From contig OX638333.1 in the NCBI GenBank assembly GCA_951812895.1, positions 4,258,001 through 4,322,000 on the forward strand: a stretch of 64,000 bases of DNA. The letters are read 5' to 3'. The notes under the pieces are model-generated. The model was not told the DNA's origin and ran no database searches. It saw only the letters and a program-made list of their open reading frames with translations. Shown here piece by piece: positions 34,754 to 44,591 of this stretch. Position numbers and translations under genes: made by a program. Position 1 is the stretch's first letter; each line of letters opens with the position of its first letter. Source of the DNA: an uncultured Roseovarius sp. (GTDB lineage Bacteria > Pseudomonadota > Alphaproteobacteria > Rhodobacterales > Rhodobacteraceae).

Positions 34754-36595
34754 ATGGCATCCAATAAAATCTCCAAAACGCTGGTCTGGATTCTAATGGG
34801 CCTGCTCATTCTCGGGCTTGGTGGATTCGGTGTGACCAATCTCTCTGGTAACATCCGTAGCGTTGGCAGCGTGGGAGATGCTGAAATCAGCGTGAATGAA
34901 TATTTCCGTAACCTTCAGAACGAAATTGGCGCCTTGACTGCAGAACGCGGCAACCGTGTGAGCTTTGCAGAGGCTCAAGCGGAAGGGGTTGCCGACCTGG
35001 TGCTGGCGCGGATGGTGAACCAGGCCGCTCTGGATCATGAAGCCCGGCAGCTTGGGCTATCCGTTGGGGACGAGTTTCTGCGTGACCAGATTGTTTCGAA
35101 CCCACAATTTGTTGGTTTGGACGGAGAATTCGACAGAGAAGCATATAGCTACCTTCTGGAACAGATCGGCCAGTCCGAACGGGAATTCGAAGAAAGCACC
35201 CGAACCGATACCGCCCGAAGCTTCCTTCAGGCATCCATACTGGCAGGTGTCAGCACCCCTGCCCCATATACAGACGCCATGATGAGTTTTTTCGGCGAAC
35301 GGCGTGATATTTCATGGGCCATGCTAGAGCGTAAAGATCTGGCAACCGGCCTGCCTGTGCCAGACGAGGCGGATCTGGAGGCCTATCACACGGCTAATCC
35401 AGAGGCCTTCACAAGCCCGGAAACCAAACGCATCACCTACGCCTGGCTGACCCCTGAAATGATCATTGATACGGTTCAGGTTGACGAACAGGCGTTGCGC
35501 GATGCCTATGACGCGCGTGAGGCAGAGTTCAATCAACCAGAGCGCCGCTATGTCGAAAGACTGGTTTACCCCGATCAGGCGGCGGCAGAGGCCGCCAAAG
35601 CGCGTATCGACAGCGAAGAATTGACGTTTGAGTCTGCGGTGGAAGAACGCGGTCTGGAATTGGCTGATATTGATCTCGGTGATGTTGATCGCCCGACACT
35701 GGAAGAGGCCGCCGACGCAGTTTTCTCCGCTCAAGTGGGCGATATTGTCGGCCCGCTCGACACTTCACTCGGCCCGGCACTGTTTCGGGTGAACGCGGTA
35801 CTGTCCAAGCAGGTCACCACATACAAGCAGGCCCTTCCGCAGCTTCGCGATGAACTGGCCGGCGATCGGGCACGCCGGGTGATCGGCGGTCAGATCGAGG
35901 GGATTGACGATTTGCTGGCCGGTGGTGCCACGGTCGAGGATTTAGCTGAAGAAACCGAGATGACGTTGGGCCAGATCGACTGGCATACCGGTGTAAGCGA
36001 AGCGATCAGTGCCTACGAGGGGTTCCGGGCTGCTGCTGAAACGCTCAGCTCTTCAGATTATCCGCGGATTGCACAGCTCGAAGATGGTGGTATCTTTGCC
36101 ATGCGGCTGGATGAAATTGTGCCACCAGCTTTGCAACCGCTGGATGACGTCCGAGCCGAAGTGACCGCTGGATGGGAGCGGTATTCGCTTGTTGAGGCGC
36201 TGCGTTCACAAGCAGAATCACAACGTGAGAAACTGCAGAACGGCGCCGATTTCGAGGCCGTCGGTCTAACGATTCAAGGGGCTCAGGCGCTGACGCGCAC
36301 AGGTTTTGAGCCCGACACACCGCTGGAGTTCATCGGGCCTGCGTTCGAGATGGAACCGGGTGAGGCCCGGCTGATCGAAGGTGATGGTCGGATTTACATA
36401 TTGCGGCTGGACGAAGTGCGCCCTGCTGATCTGGAAGATGAGCGGATGGCACAGCTGCGGGTTCTGGTGGAAAACGAAATCGCGTCTTCCCTGTCGCAGG
36501 ATCTGTTTCAGCTTTTAGCGAATGATATCCGCGACCGGGCCGGAATTACCCTTGATCAACATGCGCTTAACGCTGTGCATGCGAATTTTCAATAG
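34754..36595 (+). CDS. ppiD: Peptidyl-prolyl isomerase PpiD-like periplasmic chaperone
   Basis: A 613-residue membrane-anchored folding factor. Residues about 10-32 form a single helix (LVWILMGLLILGLGGFGVTN). A SurA-N/SurA-N-3-like domain follows, then a parvulin region around residues 235-360 (TSPETKRITYAWLTPEMI, VGDIVGPLDTSLGPALFRV). The parvulin domain is divergent, so isomerase activity is uncertain; the chaperone role is likely. trpE starts 13 bp after its stop, an arrangement I recall as common in Rhodobacteraceae. Confidence 0.87.
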   Translation: MASNKISKTLVWILMGLLILGLGGFGVTNLSGNIRSVGSVGDAEISVNEYFRNLQNEIGALTAERGNRVSFAEAQAEGVADLVLARMVNQAALDHEARQLGLSVGDEFLRDQIVSNPQFVGLDGEFDREAYSYLLEQIGQSEREFEESTRTDTARSFLQASILAGVSTPAPYTDAMMSFFGERRDISWAMLERKDLATGLPVPDEADLEAYHTANPEAFTSPETKRITYAWLTPEMIIDTVQVDEQALRDAYDAREAEFNQPERRYVERLVYPDQAAAEAAKARIDSEELTFESAVEERGLELADIDLGDVDRPTLEEAADAVFSAQVGDIVGPLDTSLGPALFRVNAVLSKQVTTYKQALPQLRDELAGDRARRVIGGQIEGIDDLLAGGATVEDLAEETEMTLGQIDWHTGVSEAISAYEGFRAAAETLSSSDYPRIAQLEDGGIFAMRLDEIVPPALQPLDDVRAEVTAGWERYSLVEALRSQAESQREKLQNGADFEAVGLTIQGAQALTRTGFEPDTPLEFIGPAFEMEPGEARLIEGDGRIYILRLDEVRPADLEDERMAQLRVLVENEIASSLSQDLFQLLANDIRDRAGITLDQHALNAVHANFQ

Positions 36596-36607
36596 GAGTG
36601 TCCGGCG

Positions 36608-38119
36608 TTGGATTTGACCCCATCATTTGATGCCTTCGCCAAAGGGTATGAGGCAGGGCAAAATCAGGTTGTTTATACCCGTCTTGCGGCGGATCTGGAC
36701 ACGCCGGTTTCGCTGATGCTCAAACTGACGGCGGCCGCCAAGGATGCCTTTATGCTCGAATCCGTTACCGGGGGCGAGGTGCGGGGCCGCTATTCGATCA
36801 TCGGGATGAAACCCGATCTGGTCTGGCAGTGCCACGGCCAAGACAGCCGGATCAACCGACAGGCGCGGTTCGATTCTGAAAGCTTCGTGCAACAGGAAGG
36901 ACATCCGCTGGACAATCTGCGGGCATTGCTGGCCGAAAGCCGGATAGATCTGCCCGATGACCTGCCCGCGGCAAGTGCCGGGCTGTTCGGCTATCTGGGC
37001 TATGACATGATCCGGTTGGTTGAACACCTGCCTAACGTGAATCCTGATCCCCTCGGCGTGCCGGATGCGTTATTGCTGCGGCCATCGGTGATTGCGGTGC
37101 TGGACGGGGTTAAGGGCGACGTGACGGTTGTGTCCCCAGCATGGGCCGGTACAGGCCAGAACGCACGCGCCGCCTATGCGCAGGCTGCTGAACGTGTGAT
37201 GGATGCGGTGCGTGATCTTGAACGTGCCCTGCCACAGGCCAGCCGCGATCTGGGTGAGGCGCATGAGGACGCGCCACCTGTGTCCAATATCAGCCGCGAA
37301 GAATACAAGCAGGTCGTTGAAAAGGCGAAGGAATATATCCGCGCAGGTGATATTTTCCAGGTCGTGCCCAGCCAACGCTGGACCCAGCCGTTTCGGCAGC
37401 CGCCCTTTGCACTCTATCGATCCCTGCGCCGGACAAACCCGTCACCGTTCATGTTCTTTTTCAATTTCGGCGGCTTTCAGGTCGTAGGCGCCTCGCCCGA
37501 AATACTGGTCCGCGTTTTTGATGATGAGGTCACGATCAGGCCAATAGCAGGTACGCGTCCGCGCGGTGCAACCCCCGAAGAAGATCGCGTAAACGAGGCC
37601 GACCTGATGGCCGATACCAAGGAACTGGCCGAGCATCTCATGCTGCTTGATCTGGGGCGCAATGATGCGGGGCGCGTGTCTAAGATTGGAACGGTCCGCC
37701 CGACCGAGGAGTTCATCATCGAACGGTACAGCCACGTGATGCATATCGTATCAAATGTGGTGGGTGAACTGGCCGAGGATCAGGACGCGCTGAGCGCTTT
37801 GTTGGCTGGCCTGCCCGCTGGCACGGTAAGCGGTGCACCCAAGGTACGGGCGATGGAAATCATTGACGAGCTGGAGCCCGAAAAACGCGGGGTATACGGT
37901 GGTGGTGTCGGGTATTTCAGCGCGGGCGGCGATATGGATGTCTGTATCGCCCTGCGCACCGCGGTTTTGAAGGATGAAAAGCTGTATATTCAGGCCGGTG
38001 GCGGGGTTGTCTATGACAGCGATCCCGAGGCGGAATATATGGAAACCGTGCACAAATCCAACGCAATCCGCCGGGCCGCAGCGGATGCCGCGCGCTTTAC
38101 CGGCAATGGCAATTCCTGA
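36608..38119 (+). CDS. trpE: Anthranilate synthase component I
   Basis: A 503-residue enzyme that converts chorismate and glutamine or ammonia to anthranilate, the first step of tryptophan synthesis. Catalytic segments: PSPFMFFFNFGGFQVVGASP, RPIAGTRPRGATPEED, LLDLGRNDAGRVSKIGTV, and LPAGTVSGAPKVRAMEIID. The N-terminal half contains the feedback-binding region (FMLESVTGGEVRGRYSIIG). It starts with TTG at 36608, preceded by AGGAGTG. The partner trpG is not in the window, as the IS110-type element and gene-poor DNA follow. Confidence 0.95.
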   Translation: MDLTPSFDAFAKGYEAGQNQVVYTRLAADLDTPVSLMLKLTAAAKDAFMLESVTGGEVRGRYSIIGMKPDLVWQCHGQDSRINRQARFDSESFVQQEGHPLDNLRALLAESRIDLPDDLPAASAGLFGYLGYDMIRLVEHLPNVNPDPLGVPDALLLRPSVIAVLDGVKGDVTVVSPAWAGTGQNARAAYAQAAERVMDAVRDLERALPQASRDLGEAHEDAPPVSNISREEYKQVVEKAKEYIRAGDIFQVVPSQRWTQPFRQPPFALYRSLRRTNPSPFMFFFNFGGFQVVGASPEILVRVFDDEVTIRPIAGTRPRGATPEEDRVNEADLMADTKELAEHLMLLDLGRNDAGRVSKIGTVRPTEEFIIERYSHVMHIVSNVVGELAEDQDALSALLAGLPAGTVSGAPKVRAMEIIDELEPEKRGVYGGGVGYFSAGGDMDVCIALRTAVLKDEKLYIQAGGGVVYDSDPEAEYMETVHKSNAIRRAAADAARFTGNGNS

Positions 38120-38510
38120 CCCGGATTGCATTTGGGCAACCCTGAGAGCCCTGTCCGTTAACATTTTCAGAATACGCCAAACAGGGGGGTGATATCCGTA
38201 CACCACCCGTGCACCCCCCTGTACACCGCTGCAGTGCAGCTAAAAGCTGCCCTCTAATGGTTAACGATACGATTAATTGTGGTACAATTGCCGCTCAAAT
38301 CTCATGGCAGCGACCATAGATTATTCAAGGCGTTCCACAAAAATTCAGGGGCTCTAAGTTAGCAAAGCACACCCACTAACAAGCCTTTTCAGACAAACCT
38401 AATTCGGCTCTATCCATACGCACTTCGGCAACCGAGATATGTTCGATCAGCTGAGACTTAAACTAATGATAGGCTACTCGATTCAAACAGTGGCCGCTTT
38501 GCGGGATGGG
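38120..38510. other. Gene-free interval between trpE and the IS110-type element
   Basis: No supported ORF. 38262-38300 looks AT-rich and promoter-like (TTAATTGTGGTACAAT). This stretch may have been the leader of the gene that used to follow trpE. Confidence 0.35.
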
Positions 38511-38588
38511 GTGGATGGCTCCTGCTCCATCGGCGTCGCAATGCGCCATAGTGCAGTTGTCATGAACTGCTAGGAGAGGAGCCACCCA

Positions 38589-39608
38589 ATGCAGGTTACA
38601 ACAGTCGGCCTCGATTTGGCCAAGAACGTTTTCCATATTCACGGTGTCATGGAGGATGGATCTGTAGGGTTCAGCCGGTCTTTGCGGCGCAGTCAGATGT
38701 TTGCATTTTTCGAACGTCTGGAGCCATGTCTGATCGGCATGGAAGCGTGCGGTGCGAGCCACTACTGGGCGCGGGAACTGACCAGGCTGGGTCATGAAGT
38801 CAGGTTGATAGCACCTGTCTATGTGAAGCCCTATGTCAAGCGCGGCAAGTCCGATGCGGCTGACGCAGAGGCGATCTGCGAGGCTGTCACCCGCCCGACC
38901 ATGCGGTTCGTTGAGGTAAAGTCGCCTGAACAGCAGGCCATTCTTTCATTGCACCGAGCGCGTAGCCTAGTCGTTCGACAGAGAACCCAGACGATCAACA
39001 TGCTGCGTGGTCTGTTGGCGGAGTTCGGCATCGTCTTTGCTCAGGGCGTCGGTCACGCCGTCCGGTTTGCAAAGCGTACCACCCAAGAGCAGGCTCTGGA
39101 CCTACCGCCCGTTGCGCTGGACACCATCATCGACCTTAGCGAACAGATATTGGCCCTGCATGGGCGGGTGCTCTGGTATGGCCGCAAGCTGACACAAGCT
39201 GCGAAATCCGAGCCCCGGATCGACTTGCTTCAGACAATCCCCGGCATTGGGCCGATCACGGCGTCGGCCATTGTCGCGACGGTTGGCAGTGCCGCACAGT
39301 TTAAGTGCGGCAGAGACTTCTCGGCCTGGTTGGGGCTGACGCCGATCAACCGGTCGACCGGAGGCAAAGAGAGGCTGGGCCGCATATCGAAGATGGGCGA
39401 CCGCTACATACGCCACCTGATGGTCGTCGGCATGACCTCCCGCATGAAACAGATCAAAAGCGCACCTGAGCGATTTGATCCCTGGTTTGCGGACCTGCTG
39501 GAGCGCAAACCCGCAAAGCTCGCGGCAGTGGCCATGGCGAACAAGACAGCGCGGATAATCTGGGCGGTGCTCACACGAAATGAGCCCTACAGGATCAGGA
39601 CCGTCTGA
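38589..39608 (+). CDS. IS110-family transposase (DEDD recombinase)
   Basis: A 339-residue recombinase. The N-terminal RuvC-like DEDD domain shows TVGLDLAKNVFHIHG, LIGMEACGASHYWARE and KSDAADAEAICEA. The C-terminal Tnp_20 domain has TIPGIGPITASAIVATVG, FSAWLGLTPINRSTGGKER and LGRISKMGDRYIRHLM, with the conserved serine region. These enzymes use a guide (bridge/seeker) RNA to choose target DNA. It appears full length and intact. Confidence 0.95.
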   Translation: MQVTTVGLDLAKNVFHIHGVMEDGSVGFSRSLRRSQMFAFFERLEPCLIGMEACGASHYWARELTRLGHEVRLIAPVYVKPYVKRGKSDAADAEAICEAVTRPTMRFVEVKSPEQQAILSLHRARSLVVRQRTQTINMLRGLLAEFGIVFAQGVGHAVRFAKRTTQEQALDLPPVALDTIIDLSEQILALHGRVLWYGRKLTQAAKSEPRIDLLQTIPGIGPITASAIVATVGSAAQFKCGRDFSAWLGLTPINRSTGGKERLGRISKMGDRYIRHLMVVGMTSRMKQIKSAPERFDPWFADLLERKPAKLAAVAMANKTARIIWAVLTRNEPYRIRTV

Positions 39609-39839
39609 TACCGGAAAGGAATGAAACAGAGACAGCAAGACCAAAGAAGTGATGGCAATGAGTCAGCCGCAATCTCAAGACACCCCGGGCTTTGTCCAGG
39701 ACGACATCTGTCCGCTTGCGAGGATGGGGACTTGGGTCGCGGAAACCATCAGGGCCAGCGGTCAAGTGCACCGCGCAAACAGGCCGAACACAAGACCGCT
39801 TCTGACAAAATGTCGATCACCTCAAAAATGTCTTGCTTT
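39609..39839 (+). ncRNA. Candidate guide (bridge/seeker) RNA region of the IS110-type element
   Basis: Non-coding DNA between the transposase stop and the right inverted repeat. In the IS1111 subgroup the guide RNA is encoded downstream of the transposase, so this is the expected position. I did not fold it, and no loop sequences were matched to target flanks. Confidence 0.35.
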
Positions 39840-40061
39840 GCAGGAGCCATCCACACAGGACAAAGCTGCCGTTCGCTGCATAAACACCAATGGCAGCTTC
39901 ATATCGGTTCATCCAGACAAAAAAACGCGTGGATTCGTAACGGATAGGTCGCAACTGGCACCCAAAGCGTCGACGCCAAGGTAACAAGTATTCTCTGCGA
40001 TACCTATCTGGCGCTCAACGAGACCGTGGTTCAATCCAATCACAGCGCGAAAGATAGCAAA

Positions 40062-41201
40062 ATGACACGAGCTGAATTTTTGAAGTATCTGACAATGACG
40101 AGTGCCGGAGTAGCGGTGTCCCCCCTCATCAAATTGTCCCCATCTATCGCGGCGACAAGAGCGGAAACAGAAGTCGTGATTGTGGGTGCCGGAGCTGCCG
40201 GGTTGATGGCCGGCTATGAGCTTCAAAAACAAGGGATCAGCTATCGCATTCTAGAAGCGACAAATCGTTACGGGGGTCGGGTCCGTAAAGCGGAAGGCTT
40301 TGCTGACTTTCCAATAGATATAGGGGCGGAGTGGATTCACACGGACGTACCCTATGAGCTTTTTGCCGATATGGTGGATGACGACGATGTCAGCTTTGAC
40401 GAGGCTGTTGTTCCTTATGATCCAGAGGAGTTTTTCTGGGAAGCAGGGAAGATGACCAAAGAGCCTGCTGAGAGCTACATCGAATACAAATTCAAAAACA
40501 CAACTTGGTTCGACTTCCTCGACAAATACATTGTGCCGGACATCCGGTCCAATATCCTGCTCAATTCACCTGTGACCAAAATAGATTATTCAGGTGAAAC
40601 GACAATAGTTACAACGAAATCCGGTGAAACCTATGAGGCTGATCAGGTGCTTGTCACTGTTCCGATGGGTGTTCTGAAAGCAAATATGATCGATTTTGTT
40701 CCGGCCCTGCCGACCAAGAAGGCAAAAGCGATCAAAGCCAATCCCTATCCACCGGGTTTGAAGGTATTTATCAAATTTACCAACCGCTTTTACCCAGATG
40801 CCGTGGCAGTGAATGACAGCTATTATTACGATGCTGCCTATCGGAAAGATGCCAACAGCAACGTGCTCGCATTGTTTATTGTGGGAGAAGAAGCACGAGT
40901 GTTTACCGACCTGCCCAATGAGGCTGCTATCATGAAGGCCGTACTTGCTGAACTGGACAGTGTTTTTGAGGGCAAAGCCACGGAAAACTACGTCAATCAC
41001 ATTGTCCAAAACTGGTCGACAGAACCTTATGTGCGCGGTTCTTATAGTCACAATGAAAGCCATAAAATTCGAAAGCGGATTTTAGAACCGCTTGATGGCA
41101 AAGTGTTTTTCGCAGGCGAAGCTCTGAACCAAGACTTCTATTCTACAGTTGACGGTGCCGGGTTCTCCGCACTGTCCGTTTTGGAAGAAATGATGGGTTG
41201 A
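40062..41201 (+). CDS. Flavin monoamine oxidase-type FAD oxidoreductase
   Basis: A 379-residue flavoprotein. Residues about 1-33 (TRAEFLKYLTMTSAGVAVSP) look like a signal sequence, but no twin arginine is present. The FAD motif is VVIVGAGAAGLMAGYELQKQ, followed by ILEATNRYGGRVRK. The C-terminal FFAGEALNQDFYSTVDGAGF is the amine-oxidase FAD motif. It probably oxidises an amine or amino acid in the periplasm. Base composition is lower in GC than the core genes, and it lies just after an IS, which suggests acquisition. An in-frame start at 40026 is possible. Confidence 0.82.
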   Translation: MTRAEFLKYLTMTSAGVAVSPLIKLSPSIAATRAETEVVIVGAGAAGLMAGYELQKQGISYRILEATNRYGGRVRKAEGFADFPIDIGAEWIHTDVPYELFADMVDDDDVSFDEAVVPYDPEEFFWEAGKMTKEPAESYIEYKFKNTTWFDFLDKYIVPDIRSNILLNSPVTKIDYSGETTIVTTKSGETYEADQVLVTVPMGVLKANMIDFVPALPTKKAKAIKANPYPPGLKVFIKFTNRFYPDAVAVNDSYYYDAAYRKDANSNVLALFIVGEEARVFTDLPNEAAIMKAVLAELDSVFEGKATENYVNHIVQNWSTEPYVRGSYSHNESHKIRKRILEPLDGKVFFAGEALNQDFYSTVDGAGFSALSVLEEMMG

Positions 41202-41930
41202 GTAGGTTCGAAACCCCTCGTACCAGACATTCGTTCGCAATGCAGCATTGGAAACGGGCTCCTCGCAGCCGTTGGAGCGAGCACAGCATCAGCCCGTTGC
41301 GCACTAATTTGCCTGACACGCCCGGCCCACAGCCGTCATTCAAAGCGCCAGACTTGCGACAGGTCAATTTCACCGAACCGGACATTCATGCAGGTCGCAG
41401 CAATTCGATTTACCAGAAGATTGCATCGCGGGACTCAGCTGCTGTTTGTTACGAGATCCCCTTTGTCCGCTTTGCACGTTGATCGATGATCGATGATCGA
41501 TGATGACAACAAAAAATAAGTGCCCTCAATCTGAATACACCACAGCGACATAGGAACTAAGAAAAGCGGGTTTTATCAGGTACAGACTTCGGTGATGTGG
41601 TGTTTCATAGAATGACGTTCCTGAGCTAATCCATTAATAGCGTCATATAGAAGCCTGAGGCCTTTTTTACATTGGGGCGTACAAAGAAGACCGCGAATAT
41701 ACTTCTCCTAGCTCTCCACAAACTCCTGTGCTGGCAGGGATGGAGGGCGCTGTTGTGGGGTTACGATGGAGCAAGCGCTGACCTCAAACAATGTCTGATC
41801 TGCCGAAGAAATCTGTTATCAAGATTCTGTGAGCGACCTGAACCACGAAGCCGACAACAACGCTGGGACCTAGCTTGCAATGATGGTGACCTTATACTTA
41901 TTGTTTTTGGGCTAACTACGGGGAAGTGAC
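41202..41930. other. 729-bp gene-poor interval
   Basis: No ORF with family-like sequence on either strand. A short tandem repeat of GATGATC (about 41482-41505) is present. It probably holds the promoter of the cyclase gene; the rest may be decayed DNA. Confidence 0.4.
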
Positions 41931-43700
41931 ATGTCTCAACCGACCGAACGCCGTCTCGCCGCCATAGTCATGGCGGATGTGGTTGGATACTCGGGTTACA
42001 TCCAGCGCGATGAGGTCGGGACAAGGACGCTCTTTCAAAAGCTCGAAAAGAATTTCTTCCTTCCTCTGTCGCGTATGCATGGTGGACGTATCATCAAAAC
42101 TATGGGCGATGCTTTCCTGATGGAATTTTCATCGGTTTTGAATGCTGTTACCTGCGCCGTCGAATTGCAAATGCAAATGCACCTGCATGTGAACGAGGCG
42201 GAAAGCCTCGACTTGCGCGGCCTTCAATTCCGTATTGCTGTCAATCTGGGAGATATTATCGTCGAGGGTGATGATATCCACGGCGATGGAGTGAACGTGG
42301 CCGCACGCCTGCAGACACACGCCGACCCTGGCGGTGTCTGTATTTCGGATGCGGTGTTGACACAGGTCCGGGCCAAAACAGACATATCATTCGAAGATGG
42401 CGGAGTGGTCAGCCTGAAAGGCATTGCAGAAGAGTATCAGATCCATCAATGGTCAAAGGTGCGCACAGCGAAGAAATCCACCGCGCTGGCAATACGGGAG
42501 CCGATCGCACTAGAGGCCGCGCGACAGGCTTCTATTGCGGTTTTACCGTTCGAAAATCTGAGTACCGATCCCGAGCAAGAGTTTTTTTCAGACGGTATAA
42601 CGGAAGACATCATCACAGAGCTTAGCAGGTTTCGCGATTTGCACGTCAAAGCACGCAATTCTTCCTTTGCCTTCAAAGGCCAGCGGATGGATGCAACTGA
42701 AGCCGGTGAAGCGCTTGGCGTAAAATACCTCGTTGAAGGCAGTGTCCGCAAGGCTGGCAGCCGTGTACGCATTTCGGTACAATTGATCGACGTTGAAGAT
42801 GGAGGGCATATCTGGGCCGAGCGTTATGACCGTGACCTCGAAGACGTGTTCGCGTTGCAGGACGAGGTGACGCGTAGCATCACCTCCGTGCTGCCAAACC
42901 GGTTGCGGAGTGACATGTCCGAACGCGTTCAGCGTAAGTCGACCACCAACTTCTCAGCTTACGAACTCTTTCTGCAGGGGCGCTGGATTTTTCTCACCTC
43001 GTCTGGCGCGGATTCCCGCGCGGTAAATTCTCTCGAACGTGCGCTTGCCATCGACCCCAATTATGCCCACGCTCATGCTGTACTTGCCAATCTTTATGCT
43101 TACTCTCTCTTTAGCCTTGGCGTTTGGTACGGTGATCCAGAGGACCGAGCCCGTAAGCATCTCGGCGAAGCCTTAAAGGCGGGACAGGCCGACCCTACAA
43201 TCCTGACACTGGTCGCTGAGACATACTATTGGTTGGGAGAAAGTGATCGGGCACGCAAGCATATTGAGGCGGCACTTAGGATCAATCCGCATGACGTACT
43301 GTCTCGTGTAGTTTACGGGTCAATCCTGAATGGCGCGGGGCAATCAGAAGACGGGTTGCGAGTAATGAAAGAAGCGATCGGGATGGATCCACAGATCCTT
43401 GATTTCACAAAAGAGCCCATGGCCGAATGTCTTTATATGTTGCGACGCTACGAAGATTGCCTCGACATTCTTATGTCATGGCAAGATCCGCCGCCACACA
43501 CCTATGGCCAGATCGCCGCCTGCTACGCACATTTGGGACGTATGGGCGACTCTGAGAACGCAGCAAACATGTCTCGGCAGGCCTGCGCAGTCAGTTCCGA
43601 TTTTGCACGGTATGCCAGGTATCACGCGCGGATTTGTCAGATGCCCGAGGATAAGGAAAACTGGCTGTCGGGGTACCGCATGGCCGGTTTGCTCGACTGA
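41931..43700 (+). CDS. Adenylate/guanylate cyclase-TolB-like-TPR protein
   Basis: A 589-residue protein with three parts. Residues about 8-165 form a class III nucleotide cyclase domain: IVMADVVGYSGYIQRDE and TMGDAFLMEFSS hold the two metal-binding Asp positions. Residues about 195-325 are a TolB-N-like module (IAVLPFENLSTDPEQEFFSD, YLVEGSVRKAGSRVRISVQL). The rest is tetratricopeptide-like (ALAIDPNYAHAHAVLANLYA, AALRINPHDVLSRVVYGSI). The type is common in rhizobia and roseobacters and makes cAMP or acts as a sensor. No regulator is adjacent. Confidence 0.88.
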   Translation: MSQPTERRLAAIVMADVVGYSGYIQRDEVGTRTLFQKLEKNFFLPLSRMHGGRIIKTMGDAFLMEFSSVLNAVTCAVELQMQMHLHVNEAESLDLRGLQFRIAVNLGDIIVEGDDIHGDGVNVAARLQTHADPGGVCISDAVLTQVRAKTDISFEDGGVVSLKGIAEEYQIHQWSKVRTAKKSTALAIREPIALEAARQASIAVLPFENLSTDPEQEFFSDGITEDIITELSRFRDLHVKARNSSFAFKGQRMDATEAGEALGVKYLVEGSVRKAGSRVRISVQLIDVEDGGHIWAERYDRDLEDVFALQDEVTRSITSVLPNRLRSDMSERVQRKSTTNFSAYELFLQGRWIFLTSSGADSRAVNSLERALAIDPNYAHAHAVLANLYAYSLFSLGVWYGDPEDRARKHLGEALKAGQADPTILTLVAETYYWLGESDRARKHIEAALRINPHDVLSRVVYGSILNGAGQSEDGLRVMKEAIGMDPQILDFTKEPMAECLYMLRRYEDCLDILMSWQDPPPHTYGQIAACYAHLGRMGDSENAANMSRQACAVSSDFARYARYHARICQMPEDKENWLSGYRMAGLLD

Positions 43701-44190
43701 AACCATGTGAGGAAAGCTCCTTCCCTCGCGGCTGACCTGGCTGAAGAGCAACCATTCTGATCGGAGGAGACGCCTCTCCTACGGACACCTTGCAGTCAAT
43801 AGATTACTGTACGCTGCCGAAAAGCACCCCTTTAAGGTTTTGCATTGAAGTGCCTTCAAACGCCTAAAACTTATAGTTAAAATGCAATTATTGTCATTGA
43901 AATTGCCCTTTCAATAGGTCGTAAAAGCTTGCGCAAAGCTCACTTCCGCGCAAATCAGTCGTAGGCAATTAGTGCAGCATCTGTCATTCAGGGCTCAAAC
44001 AGTCATCTGATTCTATTAGTCTGGTTTCCTTGGCGTGAATGGCCGCTTTCAAGTATTCATGGGTTTGATTTGCGCCCGCAGCGAATTCACACTTCCCGCC
44101 GACTTGATCATAAACAACCAATCTTTCATCAGTTCTTCCGAAGTGACCTTGACGCTCGAATTTGGATGAATTAGGTGGTAATTCTGCTGA
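43701..44190. other. 490-bp interval before tRNA-Gly
   Basis: No supported coding sequence. The frame open on the minus strand from 43984 to 44496 runs across the tRNA and its partial copy and is not a gene. AT content rises towards 43860-43930. Confidence 0.4.
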
Positions 44191-44264
44191 GCGGGCGTTG
44201 TGTAGTGGTAAGACCTTAGCCTTCCAAGCTAATGACGCGGGTTCGATTCCCGCCGCCCGCTCCA
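44191..44264 (+). tRNA. tRNA-Gly (anticodon TCC)
   Basis: A 74-nt tRNA with encoded CCA. The acceptor GCGGGCG pairs with CGCCCGC, the anticodon arm is TTAGC-CTTCCAA-GCTAA, and the T arm is GCGGG-TTCGATT-CCCGC. Confidence 0.96.
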
Positions 44265-44357
44265 AAAATCCACTTCCGACACATTCCCTACAAAGAATTG
44301 TAATTGTTTCAGACAAACTACCGACAAATTTAGATTTTTCGAATTTTGCATTTTTGT

Positions 44358-44401
44358 CTTCCAAGCTAATGACGCGGGTTCGATTCCCGCCGCCCGCACC
44401 A
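44358..44401 (+). repeat. Partial copy of tRNA-Gly 3' half (integration scar)
   Basis: Forty bases (44358-44397) are identical to 44221-44260 of tRNA-Gly, from the anticodon to the acceptor, followed by ACCA. It has no 5' half. Direct copies of a tRNA 3' half are left by integrases that insert at tRNA genes. Only 97 bp lie between the two copies, so the cargo is gone. Confidence 0.85.
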
Positions 44402-44591
44402 GAACTCCTCCTTCCTAATTCAACTTGAAAATTTGCATGCTGCCCGGCGTTAGAGATCTGATATTGCAGGATTAAAAGCGATCTCACACACAACAACCGG
44501 CGTCACCAAGTAAACCCGGCGAATTGCCCTCTTGACCCTGACCCACCACAACGCCAAGAACCAACCCGGAATGATGTGTTAGGAACCACCG

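Larger units (their letters stand above)
38511..39854 (+). mobile_element. IS110/IS1111-type insertion sequence
   Basis: Perfect 15-bp subterminal inverted repeats bound the element: GTGGATGGCTCCTGC at 38511-38525 and its complement at 39840-39854. The true tips probably extend a few bases beyond on each side, as in the IS1111 subgroup, and no target duplication is expected. It contains one intact transposase and about 230 bp of non-coding DNA after it, where this subgroup encodes its guide RNA. Confidence 0.8.

Noticed and set aside
39621..39984. Two overlapping open frames after the IS110-type transposase
   Set aside because: They lie in the non-coding tail of the IS and cross its right inverted repeat; no protein-like features.
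41672..41929. 85-residue frame just before the cyclase gene
   Set aside because: No ribosome-binding site, atypical composition and no family features; likely non-coding.
43984..44496. 170-residue open frame on the minus strand over tRNA-Gly
   Set aside because: It runs antisense across the tRNA gene and its partial copy, has repeated segments from them, and no family-like sequence.
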